Part shown: piece after piece, positions 40,733 to 50,038 of the stretch
How positions within the stretch are numbered: the first letter of the stretch is position 1
How the letters are laid out: the number at the start of each line of letters is the position of its first letter
Source of the DNA: Ornithinimicrobium tianjinense
Lineage (GTDB): Bacteria; Actinomycetota; Actinomycetes; Actinomycetales; Dermatophilaceae
Length of the DNA: 64,000 nt
Assembly: GCF_014636495.1 (NCBI RefSeq)
Contig: NZ_BMEM01000007.1
Coordinates: 22,734-86,733 of the forward strand
Reading direction: 5' to 3'
The notes under the pieces: model-generated
Told to the model about the DNA's origin: nothing
What the model saw: only the letters and a program-made list of their open reading frames with translations
Databases searched by the model: none
Made by a program: the position numbers and the translations under genes

Positions 40733-41869
40733 TCAGTAGGTCGGCAGGCTCGGGTCGACGCGCTCGATCCACGCGAGGATGCCGCCGGTCATCACCGAGA
40801 CGTCCTCGCGGCCGAGCTTGACCAGGTGGGCCGCCGCGCGTCGTGCGCGGGGGCCGGCCTTGCAGTAGACGACGACGGGGCCGTCCGGCAGGTGGCTGTC
40901 CAGCTCGTCCCAGCTCAGCACCTCGCCGACCGGGACCAGCAGGGCCCCGGGCACCGTCCCGAGCGCGTGCTCGGCAGGCTCGCGCACGTCGAGGAGCGTG
41001 GGCGCGCCCTCGGCCGCGAGCGCCTCGCGCACCTGCTCGGCGGACCGCTCCACGAGCGGCACGAGGTCACGGGTCGGCTCGTGCTGGGGCAGGTCGACGA
41101 CCGCCCCCACCGGGCGCAGCGGCACCTCGCGGGTGCGCTGGGAGAGCGCGTCGACGAGCAGGATCCGCCCGACGAGCGGCTCCCCGAAGCCGCAGATCAG
41201 CTTGACCGCCTCACCGGCCATGATCGAGCCGACCTGGCCGACGAGGGCGCCGAGCACACCCGCCTCGGAGCACGAGGGCACATCCTCGGGGCGCGGCGGC
41301 CGGGGGAAGAGGTCGCGCAGCGTCACCGCGTCCGCGTGCCCCGGCACGAAGCTGGCGATCTGCGCGTCGAAGCGCAGCACGGCCGCCCAGACGACCGGGA
41401 TCCCGAGCGCGGCCGCGGCGTCGGACACGGCATACCGGGTGGGGAAGTTGTCGGCCCCGTCCAGGACGAGGTCGTGCCCGGCGAGCAGCTCCTGGGCGTT
41501 CGCGGGGGTGATCCGCACCTGCCGGGTCTCGACCGACACGTCGGGGTTGAGCCCGTGCACGTGCGCCGCGGCGGACGCGGCCTTGGAGGTGCCGATGGCC
41601 GCGGTCGAGTGGACGACCTGACGCTGGAGGTTGGTGGCGTCGACGACGTCGTCGTCGACGATCGTCAGGTGCCCGACACCCGCCGCCGCGAGGTAGGACA
41701 CGATCGGGCTGCCCAGCCCGCCGGCTCCCACGACCGCCACCCGCGCGTTGAGGAGTCGACGCTGCGCCTCGATGCCCATGCCCGGGACCAGCAGGTGGCG
41801 CGAGTAGCGCGAGACCTGGGCCGGGGTCAGGGGCGGGCCCGGCTCGACGAGCGGTGGGAGCGGTGACAC
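40733..41869 (-). CDS. MoeB/MoeZ-like ThiF adenylyltransferase fused to rhodanese
   Basis: 378 residues. N-terminal E1-like domain (about 15-255) with the nucleotide motif GAGGLGSP (near 48), substrate Asp in DGADNFPTRY, and the catalytic Cys in CSEAGVLG; C-terminal rhodanese (about 275-378) with active-site Cys in YCKAGPRARR. It activates and sulfurates MoaD/ThiS-type carriers. The CxxC zinc pairs usual in MoeB (CYRC and a second pair) are missing, so the domain must fold without zinc. Leaderless -10 TAGGGT 7 nt before the GTG. Confidence 0.9.
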   Translation of the reverse strand: MSPLPPLVEPGPPLTPAQVSRYSRHLLVPGMGIEAQRRLLNARVAVVGAGGLGSPIVSYLAAAGVGHLTIVDDDVVDATNLQRQVVHSTAAIGTSKAASAAAHVHGLNPDVSVETRQVRITPANAQELLAGHDLVLDGADNFPTRYAVSDAAAALGIPVVWAAVLRFDAQIASFVPGHADAVTLRDLFPRPPRPEDVPSCSEAGVLGALVGQVGSIMAGEAVKLICGFGEPLVGRILLVDALSQRTREVPLRPVGAVVDLPQHEPTRDLVPLVERSAEQVREALAAEGAPTLLDVREPAEHALGTVPGALLVPVGEVLSWDELDSHLPDGPVVVYCKAGPRARRAAAHLVKLGREDVSVMTGGILAWIERVDPSLPTY

Positions 41870-41876
41870 GCCTCCG

Positions 41877-41882
41877 ACCCTA
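41877..41882 (-). promoter_or_regulatory. -10 hexamer TAGGGT for the MoeB-like gene, leaderless
   Basis: TAGGGT ends 7 nt before the GTG at 41869. Confidence 0.5.
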
Positions 41883-41983
41883 GGCGAGCCACCTGCGGCC
41901 GGACCGGCGGGTGCGCGATGAGCCGGCCCGTCGGCGGTGGTCGATACGCTGCACCCCGTCCGCGACCCGGCCCAGGAGGCGTC

Positions 41984-42649
41984 GTGAAACTGCTCCTCAC
42001 CTCTGGTGGCGTCTCGAACGCCAGCATCGAGAACGCCCTCGTCGACCTGCTCGGCCGGCCCCTCTCGGCCTGCACGGCGCTGGCCGTCCCGACCGCTCAG
42101 CACGGTCACCCCTGGTGCACGCCGTTCACCGCGATGCGCTTCGCCGACGGCACCAGCCCCGCGCCCATGGTCGGCCTGGGCTGGCAGGCGGTGGGCCTCC
42201 TCGAGCTCCTGGCCCTGCCCGGTATGCCGCGCGACCGCTGGCTCCCGTGGGTCCTGGAGGCCGACGCGCTGCTCGTCGACGGCGGCGACGCGACCTACCT
42301 GGCCCACTGGCTGCGCGCCAGCGGGCTGGTCGAGCTGTTCCCCGACCTCGAGGACACCGTCTGGGTGGGTGTCAGCGCCGGCAGCATGGTCATGGGGCCG
42401 CGCATCGGCGAGCAGTTCGTGTCCTGGCCGGACGCTCCCGACGACCGGACCCTCGGCCTGGTCGACTTCTCGGTCTTCCCGCACCTGGACCTCTTCCCCC
42501 AGAACACGATCGCCGACGCGGAGCGCTGGGCCGCCGGCCTCGGGGCCGACGCCCGCGCCTACGCCATCGACGAGCAGACCGCCATCCGCGTCGTCGACGG
42601 TGACGTCGAGGTCGTCTCGGAGGGGCGCTGGCGCGAGTTCGGTCCCTGA
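41984..42649 (+). CDS. Peptidase S51-like (dipeptidase E family) protein
   Basis: 221 residues from GTG 41984, preceded by AGGAGG at 5 nt. The nucleophile elbow GVSAGSMVMG (Ser near 129) and the preceding DALLVDGGDATYLAHWL strand-turn fit the S51 alpha/beta fold, whose members cleave Asp-X dipeptides or act as cyanophycinase-like enzymes. The His of the triad is probably in FSVFPHLDLF. It sits alone between two minus-strand operons and converges on the cupin gene. Confidence 0.85.
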   Translation: MKLLLTSGGVSNASIENALVDLLGRPLSACTALAVPTAQHGHPWCTPFTAMRFADGTSPAPMVGLGWQAVGLLELLALPGMPRDRWLPWVLEADALLVDGGDATYLAHWLRASGLVELFPDLEDTVWVGVSAGSMVMGPRIGEQFVSWPDAPDDRTLGLVDFSVFPHLDLFPQNTIADAERWAAGLGADARAYAIDEQTAIRVVDGDVEVVSEGRWREFGP

Positions 42650-42651
42650 CG

Positions 42652-43053
42652 TCATCCCAGCGTCACCGTGAGCAGGCAGACGCTGTCGACGTCCGCCCGG
42701 ACCTCGTGCCTCGCCTGGGGTATGACGTGCGCCGAGCCCGCGGGCAGGCGCCACTCCGCGTCGCCCGAGGCGAGCACGACCTCGCCGGACAGGCACAGCA
42801 GGGAGGCCGGACCGGGGGTGGCATGGTCGGGCAGGCCGCCGCCCCCGGGCAGCCCGAGCAGGATGGCGTTCTGGCCGGGCTGGCGCATGACCGAGCGCAC
42901 GGCGCGGCCCCGGCCGCTGGACCGGGCCTTCTCCAGCAGCCGCTCGCCCTCGGCGACCAGGTCCACGACCCGGCTGGGGTCCTCCTCGACCGGCTGCAGC
43001 GCGAGGTCGCCGAGGACGGGGTGACCCTCGGTCGCGACCGGGCTCCGGCTCAT
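42652..43053 (-). CDS. Cupin-type small protein at the end of the nar operon
   Basis: 133 residues. The C-terminal half (about 75-133) has the single-domain cupin pattern: PASLLCLSGEVVLASGDAEW, LPAGSAHVIPQARHEV. Its ATG overlaps the narI stop (ATGA), so it is co-translated with nitrate reductase. One family I know in this position is a tellurite-resistance or nitrate-sensing cupin; the exact role is unknown. Metal ligands are not all obvious. Confidence 0.75.
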   Translation of the reverse strand: MSRSPVATEGHPVLGDLALQPVEEDPSRVVDLVAEGERLLEKARSSGRGRAVRSVMRQPGQNAILLGLPGGGGLPDHATPGPASLLCLSGEVVLASGDAEWRLPAGSAHVIPQARHEVRADVDSVCLLTVTLG

Positions 43054-43787
43054 CCCACGCGCTCCCAACCACGCTTCTGCGCGCGGGTGCCGGTGGCCAC
43101 GCCGGGGCGGTCGTCGCGCGAGCGGTAGACGATGTACGGCCGCGTGACGTAGCCCAGCGGCGCCGAGAAGACGTGCACGAGGCGCGTGAACGGCCACATC
43201 GCGAAGAGCAGGAACGCGAGGAACGCGTGCAGCTGGAAGCCCAGCGGCGCGTCCTCCATGAGGGTCGCGTCCGGCTGGAACCAGAAGATCTGCCGGAACC
43301 ACGGCGAGACCCCGTCGCGGTAGTTGTACTCCCCGCCGATCGTCAGCAGGCTGCCGGCGATCGTGTTCCACATGCCGAGGGCGATGACGAGCCCGAGCAC
43401 GGCATACATCACCTTGTCGTTGACGGTCGTCGCCGAGAAGACCGGGCCCACGGTGCGGCGTCGGTAGACCAGGATCGCCAGGCCCACGACGGCCGCGATG
43501 CCCGCGGGGATGCCACCGGCCAGCGCGATGACGTGGTAGGCCTCGTGGCTCAGGCCCAGCCGGTCGGTGAGGCTCTGCGGGATGACGAGGCCGATGAAGT
43601 GGCCCAGCACCACCCCGAGCATGCCGAAGTGGAACAGCGGGCTGCCGATCCGCAGCAGCCTGCTCTCGTAGAGCTGGGAGCTGCGCGTCGTCCAGCCGAA
43701 CTTGTCGTACTGGTAGCGCCAGACGTGCCCGACGACGAAGATCGCCAGGCAGATGTACGGGAAGATGACCCAGAGGAAGGTGCTCAT
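43050..43787 (-). CDS. narI: Respiratory nitrate reductase gamma subunit NarI
   Basis: 245-residue membrane cytochrome b that passes quinol electrons to NarH. Five helices; histidines for the two b hemes in FHFGMLGVVLGHF (near 53-63) and in the LHAFLAFLLFAMWPFTRLVH segment (near 188-206). Usual length. Stop-start overlaps with narJ (ATGA) and the cupin gene. Confidence 0.96.
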   Translation of the reverse strand: MSTFLWVIFPYICLAIFVVGHVWRYQYDKFGWTTRSSQLYESRLLRIGSPLFHFGMLGVVLGHFIGLVIPQSLTDRLGLSHEAYHVIALAGGIPAGIAAVVGLAILVYRRRTVGPVFSATTVNDKVMYAVLGLVIALGMWNTIAGSLLTIGGEYNYRDGVSPWFRQIFWFQPDATLMEDAPLGFQLHAFLAFLLFAMWPFTRLVHVFSAPLGYVTRPYIVYRSRDDRPGVATGTRAQKRGWERVG

Positions 43788-44527
43788 CGGGGGGCTCCTA
43801 CGGGGATCGTGCTGCCGAGGTGGGAGGGGGTATGCGGTGCGGCCGGGGCGTCCTGCGGGATCAGGTAGGGCGCGTTGAGGGTCTCGTCGTCGAGGCCGAC
43901 CAGCTCCTGCGGCGGCCCCTGGGCGATGAGGCGGGCCAGGGCCTCCTCGTCGTCGCCGTCGAGCGCCGGCAGGGTGGCGCGGAGAGCGTCGACGACGTCG
44001 GCCCAGGCCGAGTCCCGCCGGATCAGGGCGCGACGGAGCAGCTCGATCCCGACGCGGTGGTCGTTGAGGAGCTTCCAGGCGGCGTCCGGGGCCACGGTGG
44101 CCCCGAACTCCAGCACGACCGGCAGGAAGTCGGGCAGCTCACCCGTGGCGTCCCCGCCCTCCTCGAGCTCGACGCCGTGCTGGCGGTAGAGCTGCTTGAA
44201 CTGGACCAGGGCCACGCCGCGGTTGCGGGTGTCACCGTGCATGAAGTAGGTCAGGTGCAGGGCGCACTTGCGGGTCACGTCGAAGGTGTCGACGTAGTCG
44301 CGCTGCAGCTCACCGAGGTCGGTCGCCGCCACGTGGTCGAGGAACCGGCCGAGCGGCGCGCCCACGTGGTCCGGCAGCCCGTCCGCCGCCTCGCGGAGCG
44401 CCGAGAGGCGCTCCACGAGGACGTCGTCCGGATAGTCGAGCAGCAGCGAGCACAGCTGCCAGGCGTCCGCCTGCTGGCCGGGCGCCAGCTGCGGTGCGCT
44501 CCGGCGATGTCGTCGCCAGGGCAGCAT
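43784..44527 (-). CDS. narJ: Nitrate reductase assembly chaperone NarJ
   Basis: 247 residues; inserts the molybdenum cofactor and holds NarGH until membrane attachment. The core LLLDYPDD, YVDTFDVTRKCALHLTYFMHGDTRNRG-type region and NAPYLIP end pattern match NarJ. It overlaps narH by one base (TGATG) and narI by four. Confidence 0.95.
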   Translation of the reverse strand: MLPWRRHRRSAPQLAPGQQADAWQLCSLLLDYPDDVLVERLSALREAADGLPDHVGAPLGRFLDHVAATDLGELQRDYVDTFDVTRKCALHLTYFMHGDTRNRGVALVQFKQLYRQHGVELEEGGDATGELPDFLPVVLEFGATVAPDAAWKLLNDHRVGIELLRRALIRRDSAWADVVDALRATLPALDGDDEEALARLIAQGPPQELVGLDDETLNAPYLIPQDAPAAPHTPSHLGSTIPVGAPR

Positions 44528-46305
44528 CAGCGCGGCCCCCCGTCGGCTCCGGCGGTGTTGTCCGGCCGCGCCTGCCCGTCGTCGAGCAGCGCCGGGTCGT
44601 CCACGGGCTCCGTGTCACCGCGCCCGGGGGCCGGAGCCTGGTCGCCGGCCGACGCACGGTCCGGGAAGAGACCCTTCGGCATCCCACGACCGTCCCAGTT
44701 GAGCAGGTTGACCCGGCCGCGCTTGGAGCCGCCCGCGACGAGGGTGTCGGCCGTCTGCCGCTGCTGGAGCATCTTGAGGTTCTCCACCGCGACGGGGGTG
44801 ACCCCGCCCCGGCCCGAGCCCTCGCCGAACGGGCCCGAGGTCTCGAAGATCTCGTCGTCGAAGCCGCTCACCGGGCAGTCGGTCGCCAGCTCCTCCAGGG
44901 CGTGGGCCTGCTCGCCGTGGGCCGGCGGGATGACGTAGCGGTCGGAGTACTTGGCGATCGCCAGCAGGCGGAACATCTCGTACATCTCCTCCTCGGTCAT
45001 GCCGACCGACTCGGGGATGGAGGCCTGCGGGTCCCGGCCCAGGTTGATGTCGCGCATGTAGGACCGCATCGCGGCCAGCTTGCGGAGCACGTCGTTGACC
45101 GGACGCACGTCACCGGCGGTGAAGAGGTTGGCGAGGTACTCCACCGGGATGCGGAGCGCGTCGATCGCGGCGAAGAGGTTGTCCTTGTCCTCCGCGTCGA
45201 AGCCGGTGTCCTTGATGACGTCCACGACCGGCGACAGCGGCGGGATGTACCAGACCATCGGCATCGTGCGGTACTCCGGGTGCAGCGGCAGCGCCACCTT
45301 GTACTCGCTGATCAGGCGCCAGACCGGGGACTTCTTGGCCGCCTCGATCCAGTCACCGGGGATGCCCGCGCGCTCGGCCTCGCGCTGCACGGCCGGGTCG
45401 TGCGGGTCGAGGAAGACCGAGCGCTGCGCCTCGTAGAGGTCGTGCTCGTCCTCCACCGAGGCCGCCTCGAGCACCTTGTCCGCGTCGTAGAGCATGAGGC
45501 CGATGTAGCGCAGTCGTCCCACGCAGGTCTCGGCGCAGACGGTCGGGATGCCCACCTCGATGCGGGGGTAGCAGAAGGTGCACTTCTCGGCCTTGCCGGT
45601 CTTGTGGTTGAAGTAGACCTTCTTGTAGGGGCAGCCGGTGACGCACATGCGCCAGCCGCGGCACTTGTCCTGGTCGACCAGGACGATGCCGTCCTCCTCC
45701 CGCTTGTAGATCGCGCCGGAGGGGCAGGAGGCCGCGCAGCTGGGGTTGAGGCAGTGCTCGCAGATGCGCGGCAGGTAGAACATGAAGGTCTGCTCGAACT
45801 CGAACTTCACCTTGTCCGCGATGCCCTTGAGCATCGGGTCCTTGGCCGCGTGCTCCCTCGAGCCGCCGAGGTCGTCGTCCCAGTTGGCCGACCACTCGAT
45901 GTTGATCTGCTTGCCGGAGATCAACGACTGGGGCCGGGCCACCGGGAAGGTCTCCTGCGCCGGCGCGTTGAGCAGCGTCTCGTAGTCGTAGGTCCAAGGC
46001 TCGTAGTAGTCCTGGATCGAGGGCATCTTGGGGTTGCTGAAGATGGTGAGCAGCTTGTTGAGCCGCCCGCCGGCCCGCAGCTTGAGGCGGCCGTTGTCGG
46101 TGCGGATCCACCCGCCCCGCCACTCGTCCTGGTCCTCGTAGCCGCGCGGGTAGCCCAGACCCGGTCGGGTCTCGACGTTGTTGAACCACACGTACTCGGT
46201 GCCCTGGCGGTTGGTCCACGCCTGCTTGCAGGTGACCGAGCAGGTGTGGCACCCGATGCACTTGTCCAGGTTCATGACCATGGCCATCTGTGCCATGACG
46301 CGCAT
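44527..46305 (-). CDS. narH: Respiratory nitrate reductase beta subunit NarH
   Basis: 592-residue iron-sulfur protein that wires NarI to NarG. Four cluster motifs are visible: CIGCHTCSVTCK (near 16), CEHCLNPSC, CRGWRMCVTGCPYKK (the Trp in place of a Cys marks the [3Fe-4S] cluster) and the C-terminal CTFC and CAETCVG set. GAGGAG lies 8 nt before the ATG. Longer than E. coli NarH (512) through a C-terminal extension of about 70 residues. Confidence 0.97.
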   Translation of the reverse strand: MRVMAQMAMVMNLDKCIGCHTCSVTCKQAWTNRQGTEYVWFNNVETRPGLGYPRGYEDQDEWRGGWIRTDNGRLKLRAGGRLNKLLTIFSNPKMPSIQDYYEPWTYDYETLLNAPAQETFPVARPQSLISGKQINIEWSANWDDDLGGSREHAAKDPMLKGIADKVKFEFEQTFMFYLPRICEHCLNPSCAASCPSGAIYKREEDGIVLVDQDKCRGWRMCVTGCPYKKVYFNHKTGKAEKCTFCYPRIEVGIPTVCAETCVGRLRYIGLMLYDADKVLEAASVEDEHDLYEAQRSVFLDPHDPAVQREAERAGIPGDWIEAAKKSPVWRLISEYKVALPLHPEYRTMPMVWYIPPLSPVVDVIKDTGFDAEDKDNLFAAIDALRIPVEYLANLFTAGDVRPVNDVLRKLAAMRSYMRDINLGRDPQASIPESVGMTEEEMYEMFRLLAIAKYSDRYVIPPAHGEQAHALEELATDCPVSGFDDEIFETSGPFGEGSGRGGVTPVAVENLKMLQQRQTADTLVAGGSKRGRVNLLNWDGRGMPKGLFPDRASAGDQAPAPGRGDTEPVDDPALLDDGQARPDNTAGADGGPR

Positions 46306-46321
46306 ATCGGTGACTCCTCGA

Positions 46322-49300
46322 CTAGTACTGGACGGGCGCGGTGCGCTTGCGGATGGTGGTCACTTCGTCCCGGTTGTTGCCGGTCGGGCCGATGTAGTTG
46401 AAGAAGTAGGCCAGCTGGGCGTAGCCGCCGATCAGGTGGCTGGGCTTCATGAGGATGCGGGTGAGGCTGTTGTGGATGCCTCCGCGCCGGCCGTCGGTCT
46501 CGGTCAGCGGCACGTCGATCAGCCGGTCCTGGGCGTGGTGCATGTAGACCGTGCCCTCCGGCATCCGGTGGCTGACGATGGCCCGCGCGGCCACCACGCC
46601 GTTGCGGTTGACGGCCTCGATCCAGTCGTTGTCGGCCACGCCGATCTTGGCCGCGTCGACGTCCGACATCCAGATCGTCTGGCCGCCGCGGGACAGCGAG
46701 AGCATGAACAGGTTGTCCTGGTACTCGCTGTGGATCGACCACTTGTTGTGGGGCGTGAGATAGCGGACCGACACGCCCAGCTCTCCCTGGGCGCCGATCT
46801 GCGGCTCGCCGAAGAGCCGGGTCATGTTCAGCGGCGGCCGGTAGGTCGGCAGCCCCTCCCCCATCCGCAGCAGCCAGTCGTGGTCGACGTAGAACTGCTG
46901 TCGTCCGGTCAGGGTGTGGAACGGCTTGAGCCGCTCGATGTTGATGGTGAACGGTGAGTAGCGCCGCCCGCCGCTCTCGCTGCCCGACCACTCCGGGGAG
47001 GTGATCACCGGGACCGGGGCCGCCTGGGTGTCGGCGAAGGTGATGATCTTGCCCTCGTGCTCGGCGGAGAGGTCGTGCAGCTGCACCCCGGTGCGCTTCT
47101 CGAGGGCCTTGAACCCGTCGGTGGCCAGGTGGCCGTTGGTGGTGCCGGCCAGGTGCATGATCGCCTCGGCGACGTGGATATCGGTGTCGAGCCGGGGCTG
47201 ACCGTCGGCGACCCCGCCGTGCACGGTCCCGTTGAGCGTGCGCAGCCGCTGGACGTGCGGCGCGGCGTGGTAGGGCACGCCCTTGGTGAGCATGCCGACC
47301 TTCTCCAGGAGCGGGCCGACGGCGGTCATCTTGGCGTAGATCTGCGTGAAGTCGCGCTCCACGGGCACCAGCACCGGCATCGTGCGGCCCGGCACCGGCT
47401 CGACCTCCCCGGTCTTCCAGTCCTTGACCACGCCGTGCACGGTCGCCATCGCCTCGGGGGTGTCGTGCCACAGCGGCTTGGCGACCACGTCGGTGCGCGT
47501 GCCGAGGTGGTCCACCGCCAGCTCGGAGAACCGCCGGGCGATCTCCTTCCAGGCGTCCCAGTCGGTCTTGCTCTGCCACGGCGGCGCGATGGCCGGGTTG
47601 AAGGAGTGGATGAACGGGTGCATGTCCGTGGTGTTGAGGTCGTGCTTCTCGTACCACGTCGCCGCCGGCAGCACGACGTCGGACAGCAGCGTGGAGCTGG
47701 TCATCCGGAAGTCGATCGTCATGAGCAGGTCGAGCTTGCCCTCGGGTGCCTGCTCGGCCCAGGCGACCTCGCGGGGACGCTGGTCCGGCCCGGCCTCCTC
47801 CGCCTTGACGGCGTTGGACGTGCCAAGCAGGTGCTTGAGGAAGTACTCGTTGCCCTTGGCCGAGGAGCCGAAGAGGTTGGCCCGCCACAGCGTCAGCACC
47901 CGTGGCCAGTTCTCCTCCGCCTCCGGGTTCTCCACCGCGAACCGCAGCGAGCCCTCCTTGAGCTGCTGCACGACATACTCCTTGACGTCGACGCCCGCCT
48001 CCGCGGCCTCGTCGGCCAGGACCAGCGAGGACCTGTCGAACTGCGGGTAGGAGGGCGTCCACCCGAGGCGCACCGACTGGGCGAGCACGTCCATCATCGT
48101 GCGGCCCTCGAAGGCCCCGGTGCCAGCGCCCACGTCGTCGGTGCTGAAGGTGTCGTAGCGGTACTGGCTGGTGTTGACGTACCAGTACGCCGTCTGGTTC
48201 ATGTGGCGCGGCGGGCGCACCCAGTCCAGCGCGAAGGCCATGTGCTGGAAGCCCATGAGCGGCCGGACCTTCTCCTGGCCGACGTAGTGCGCCCAGCCGC
48301 CGCCGTTGCGACCCTGGCAGCCGGTGATCGTGGTGAGCACCAGCATCGCGCGGTAGATCTGGTCGGAGTGGTACCAGTGGTTGGTCCCGGCGCCCATGAG
48401 GATCATGCCGCGACCCTCGGTGTCGACGGCGTTCTGGGCGAACTCGCGCGCCAGCCGGGCGATCTGGTGGGCCGGCACCGAGGTGATCTGCTCGGCCCAC
48501 GCGGGGGTCGCCGGGACGGTGGGGTCGTCCAGGTCGGCGGGCCAGGTGCCGGGCAGCCCCGCACGGCCCACGCCGTAGTGGGCCAGCATGAGGTCCAGCA
48601 CCGTGGTGACCAGGTGCCCGCCGACCCGGCGGACCGGCACCCCACGGCGCTCGTAGGCGACGGTGTCGCCGAGGTCGAAGCGGGGCAGCTCCAGCTCGAC
48701 CGCCTCGCCGGTGTCGCCGTAGAGGGACAGCACCGGGTCGATGTCGCCCAGGTCGAGGTTCCAGCGACCCTCGCCCTCGGGGCCGAAACGGTGGCCGATC
48801 GAGCCCTGCGGGATGACGACCTCGTCGGTGGCGCGGTCGAGCACCGCCGGCTTCCACATGGCGTTCTCGGACGTGGACTCAGGGTGACCCTCGAGGTCGC
48901 CGGCGACGAGGAACTTGCCCGGACGGTATGCCGTCGCTCCCCCCTCGTCGTCGCCGTCCACCGGCTCCAGCGCGACCAGGTAGGGCAGGTCGGTGAACCG
49001 CTTGGTGTAGTCGGCGAAGAACGGGGTCTCGCGCTCGGCGAAGAACTCCTTGAGGATGACGTGGCCCATGCCCATCGCGAGCGCGGCGTCGGTGCCGGGG
49101 GCGGGCGCGACCCACTCGTCGGCGAACTTGACGTTCTCGGCGTAGTCGGGCGCGACGGCGACGACCTTCTGCCCGCGGTAGCGGGCCTCGGTCATCCAGT
49201 GGGCGTCAGGGGTGCGGGTCAGGGGGACGTTGGAGCCCCACATGATCAGGTATGCCGCGTCCCACCAGTCTCCGGACTCGGGCACGTCGGTCTGGTCGCC

Positions 49301-50038
49301 CCACATCTGCGGGGAGGCGTTGGGCAGGTCGGCGTACCAGTCGTAGAAGGAGAGCATCGGCGCGCCGATCAGCTCGTTGAACCGGGCGCCGGAGACGTAG
49401 CTGACCATCGACATCGCGGGGATCGGCGAGAAGCCGGCGATCCGGTCCGGCCCCCAGCGCTTGACCGTGTAGACGTGGGCGGCGGCGATCATCTCGACCG
49501 CCTCCTCCCACGAGGCGCGCACCAGTCCGCCCTTGCCGCGGGCGGCCTTGTAGGTCCGCGACTTCTCCTCGTCCTGCACGATGGAGGCCCACGCGACCAC
49601 CGGGTCCCCGTGCTCGCGACGGGCCTCGCGGAACATCTCCAGGAGCGTGCCGCGGATGTAGGGGTAGCGCACGCGGGTGGGGCTGTAGGTGTACCAGGAG
49701 AAGGCCGCACCTCGAGGGCAGCCGCGCGGCTCGTACTCCGGCCGGTCGCCCCCGGTGGACGGGTAGTCGGTCTGCTGCGCCTCCCAGGTGATGATGCCGT
49801 CCTTGACGTAGACCTTCCACGAGCAGGAGCCCGTGCAGTTCACGCCGTGCGTGGAGCGGACCACCTTGTCGTGGCTCCACCGGTCGCGGTAGAAGGAGTC
49901 GCCGGACCGGCCTCCGTGCAGGCTCAGGGTGCGCCGGTCCTCCGAGACCTCGCCGCGGGTGAAGAACCGGCGGGTGCCCACGAGGGCCTGGCTCAGGGGT
50001 CCGTCGAACCCGGCGGGACGCGCCTGGATGTCGGTCAT
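46322..50038 (-). CDS. narG: Respiratory nitrate reductase alpha subunit NarG
   Basis: 1238-residue molybdoenzyme reducing nitrate to nitrite. The FS0 cluster ligands are in HGVNCTGSCSWKVY (His plus Cys) with the last Cys in PRGCPRG (near 107); the molybdenum-ligand Asp is in YADLPNASPQ (near 223). Contacts to the bis-MGD cofactor run along the chain. GAGGAG precedes the ATG by 9 nt, inside the end of the regulator gene (ATGA overlap). Usual length. NarG faces the cytoplasm, so nitrate must be imported (NarK upstream). Confidence 0.97.
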   Translation of the reverse strand: MTDIQARPAGFDGPLSQALVGTRRFFTRGEVSEDRRTLSLHGGRSGDSFYRDRWSHDKVVRSTHGVNCTGSCSWKVYVKDGIITWEAQQTDYPSTGGDRPEYEPRGCPRGAAFSWYTYSPTRVRYPYIRGTLLEMFREARREHGDPVVAWASIVQDEEKSRTYKAARGKGGLVRASWEEAVEMIAAAHVYTVKRWGPDRIAGFSPIPAMSMVSYVSGARFNELIGAPMLSFYDWYADLPNASPQMWGDQTDVPESGDWWDAAYLIMWGSNVPLTRTPDAHWMTEARYRGQKVVAVAPDYAENVKFADEWVAPAPGTDAALAMGMGHVILKEFFAERETPFFADYTKRFTDLPYLVALEPVDGDDEGGATAYRPGKFLVAGDLEGHPESTSENAMWKPAVLDRATDEVVIPQGSIGHRFGPEGEGRWNLDLGDIDPVLSLYGDTGEAVELELPRFDLGDTVAYERRGVPVRRVGGHLVTTVLDLMLAHYGVGRAGLPGTWPADLDDPTVPATPAWAEQITSVPAHQIARLAREFAQNAVDTEGRGMILMGAGTNHWYHSDQIYRAMLVLTTITGCQGRNGGGWAHYVGQEKVRPLMGFQHMAFALDWVRPPRHMNQTAYWYVNTSQYRYDTFSTDDVGAGTGAFEGRTMMDVLAQSVRLGWTPSYPQFDRSSLVLADEAAEAGVDVKEYVVQQLKEGSLRFAVENPEAEENWPRVLTLWRANLFGSSAKGNEYFLKHLLGTSNAVKAEEAGPDQRPREVAWAEQAPEGKLDLLMTIDFRMTSSTLLSDVVLPAATWYEKHDLNTTDMHPFIHSFNPAIAPPWQSKTDWDAWKEIARRFSELAVDHLGTRTDVVAKPLWHDTPEAMATVHGVVKDWKTGEVEPVPGRTMPVLVPVERDFTQIYAKMTAVGPLLEKVGMLTKGVPYHAAPHVQRLRTLNGTVHGGVADGQPRLDTDIHVAEAIMHLAGTTNGHLATDGFKALEKRTGVQLHDLSAEHEGKIITFADTQAAPVPVITSPEWSGSESGGRRYSPFTINIERLKPFHTLTGRQQFYVDHDWLLRMGEGLPTYRPPLNMTRLFGEPQIGAQGELGVSVRYLTPHNKWSIHSEYQDNLFMLSLSRGGQTIWMSDVDAAKIGVADNDWIEAVNRNGVVAARAIVSHRMPEGTVYMHHAQDRLIDVPLTETDGRRGGIHNSLTRILMKPSHLIGGYAQLAYFFNYIGPTGNNRDEVTTIRKRTAPVQY

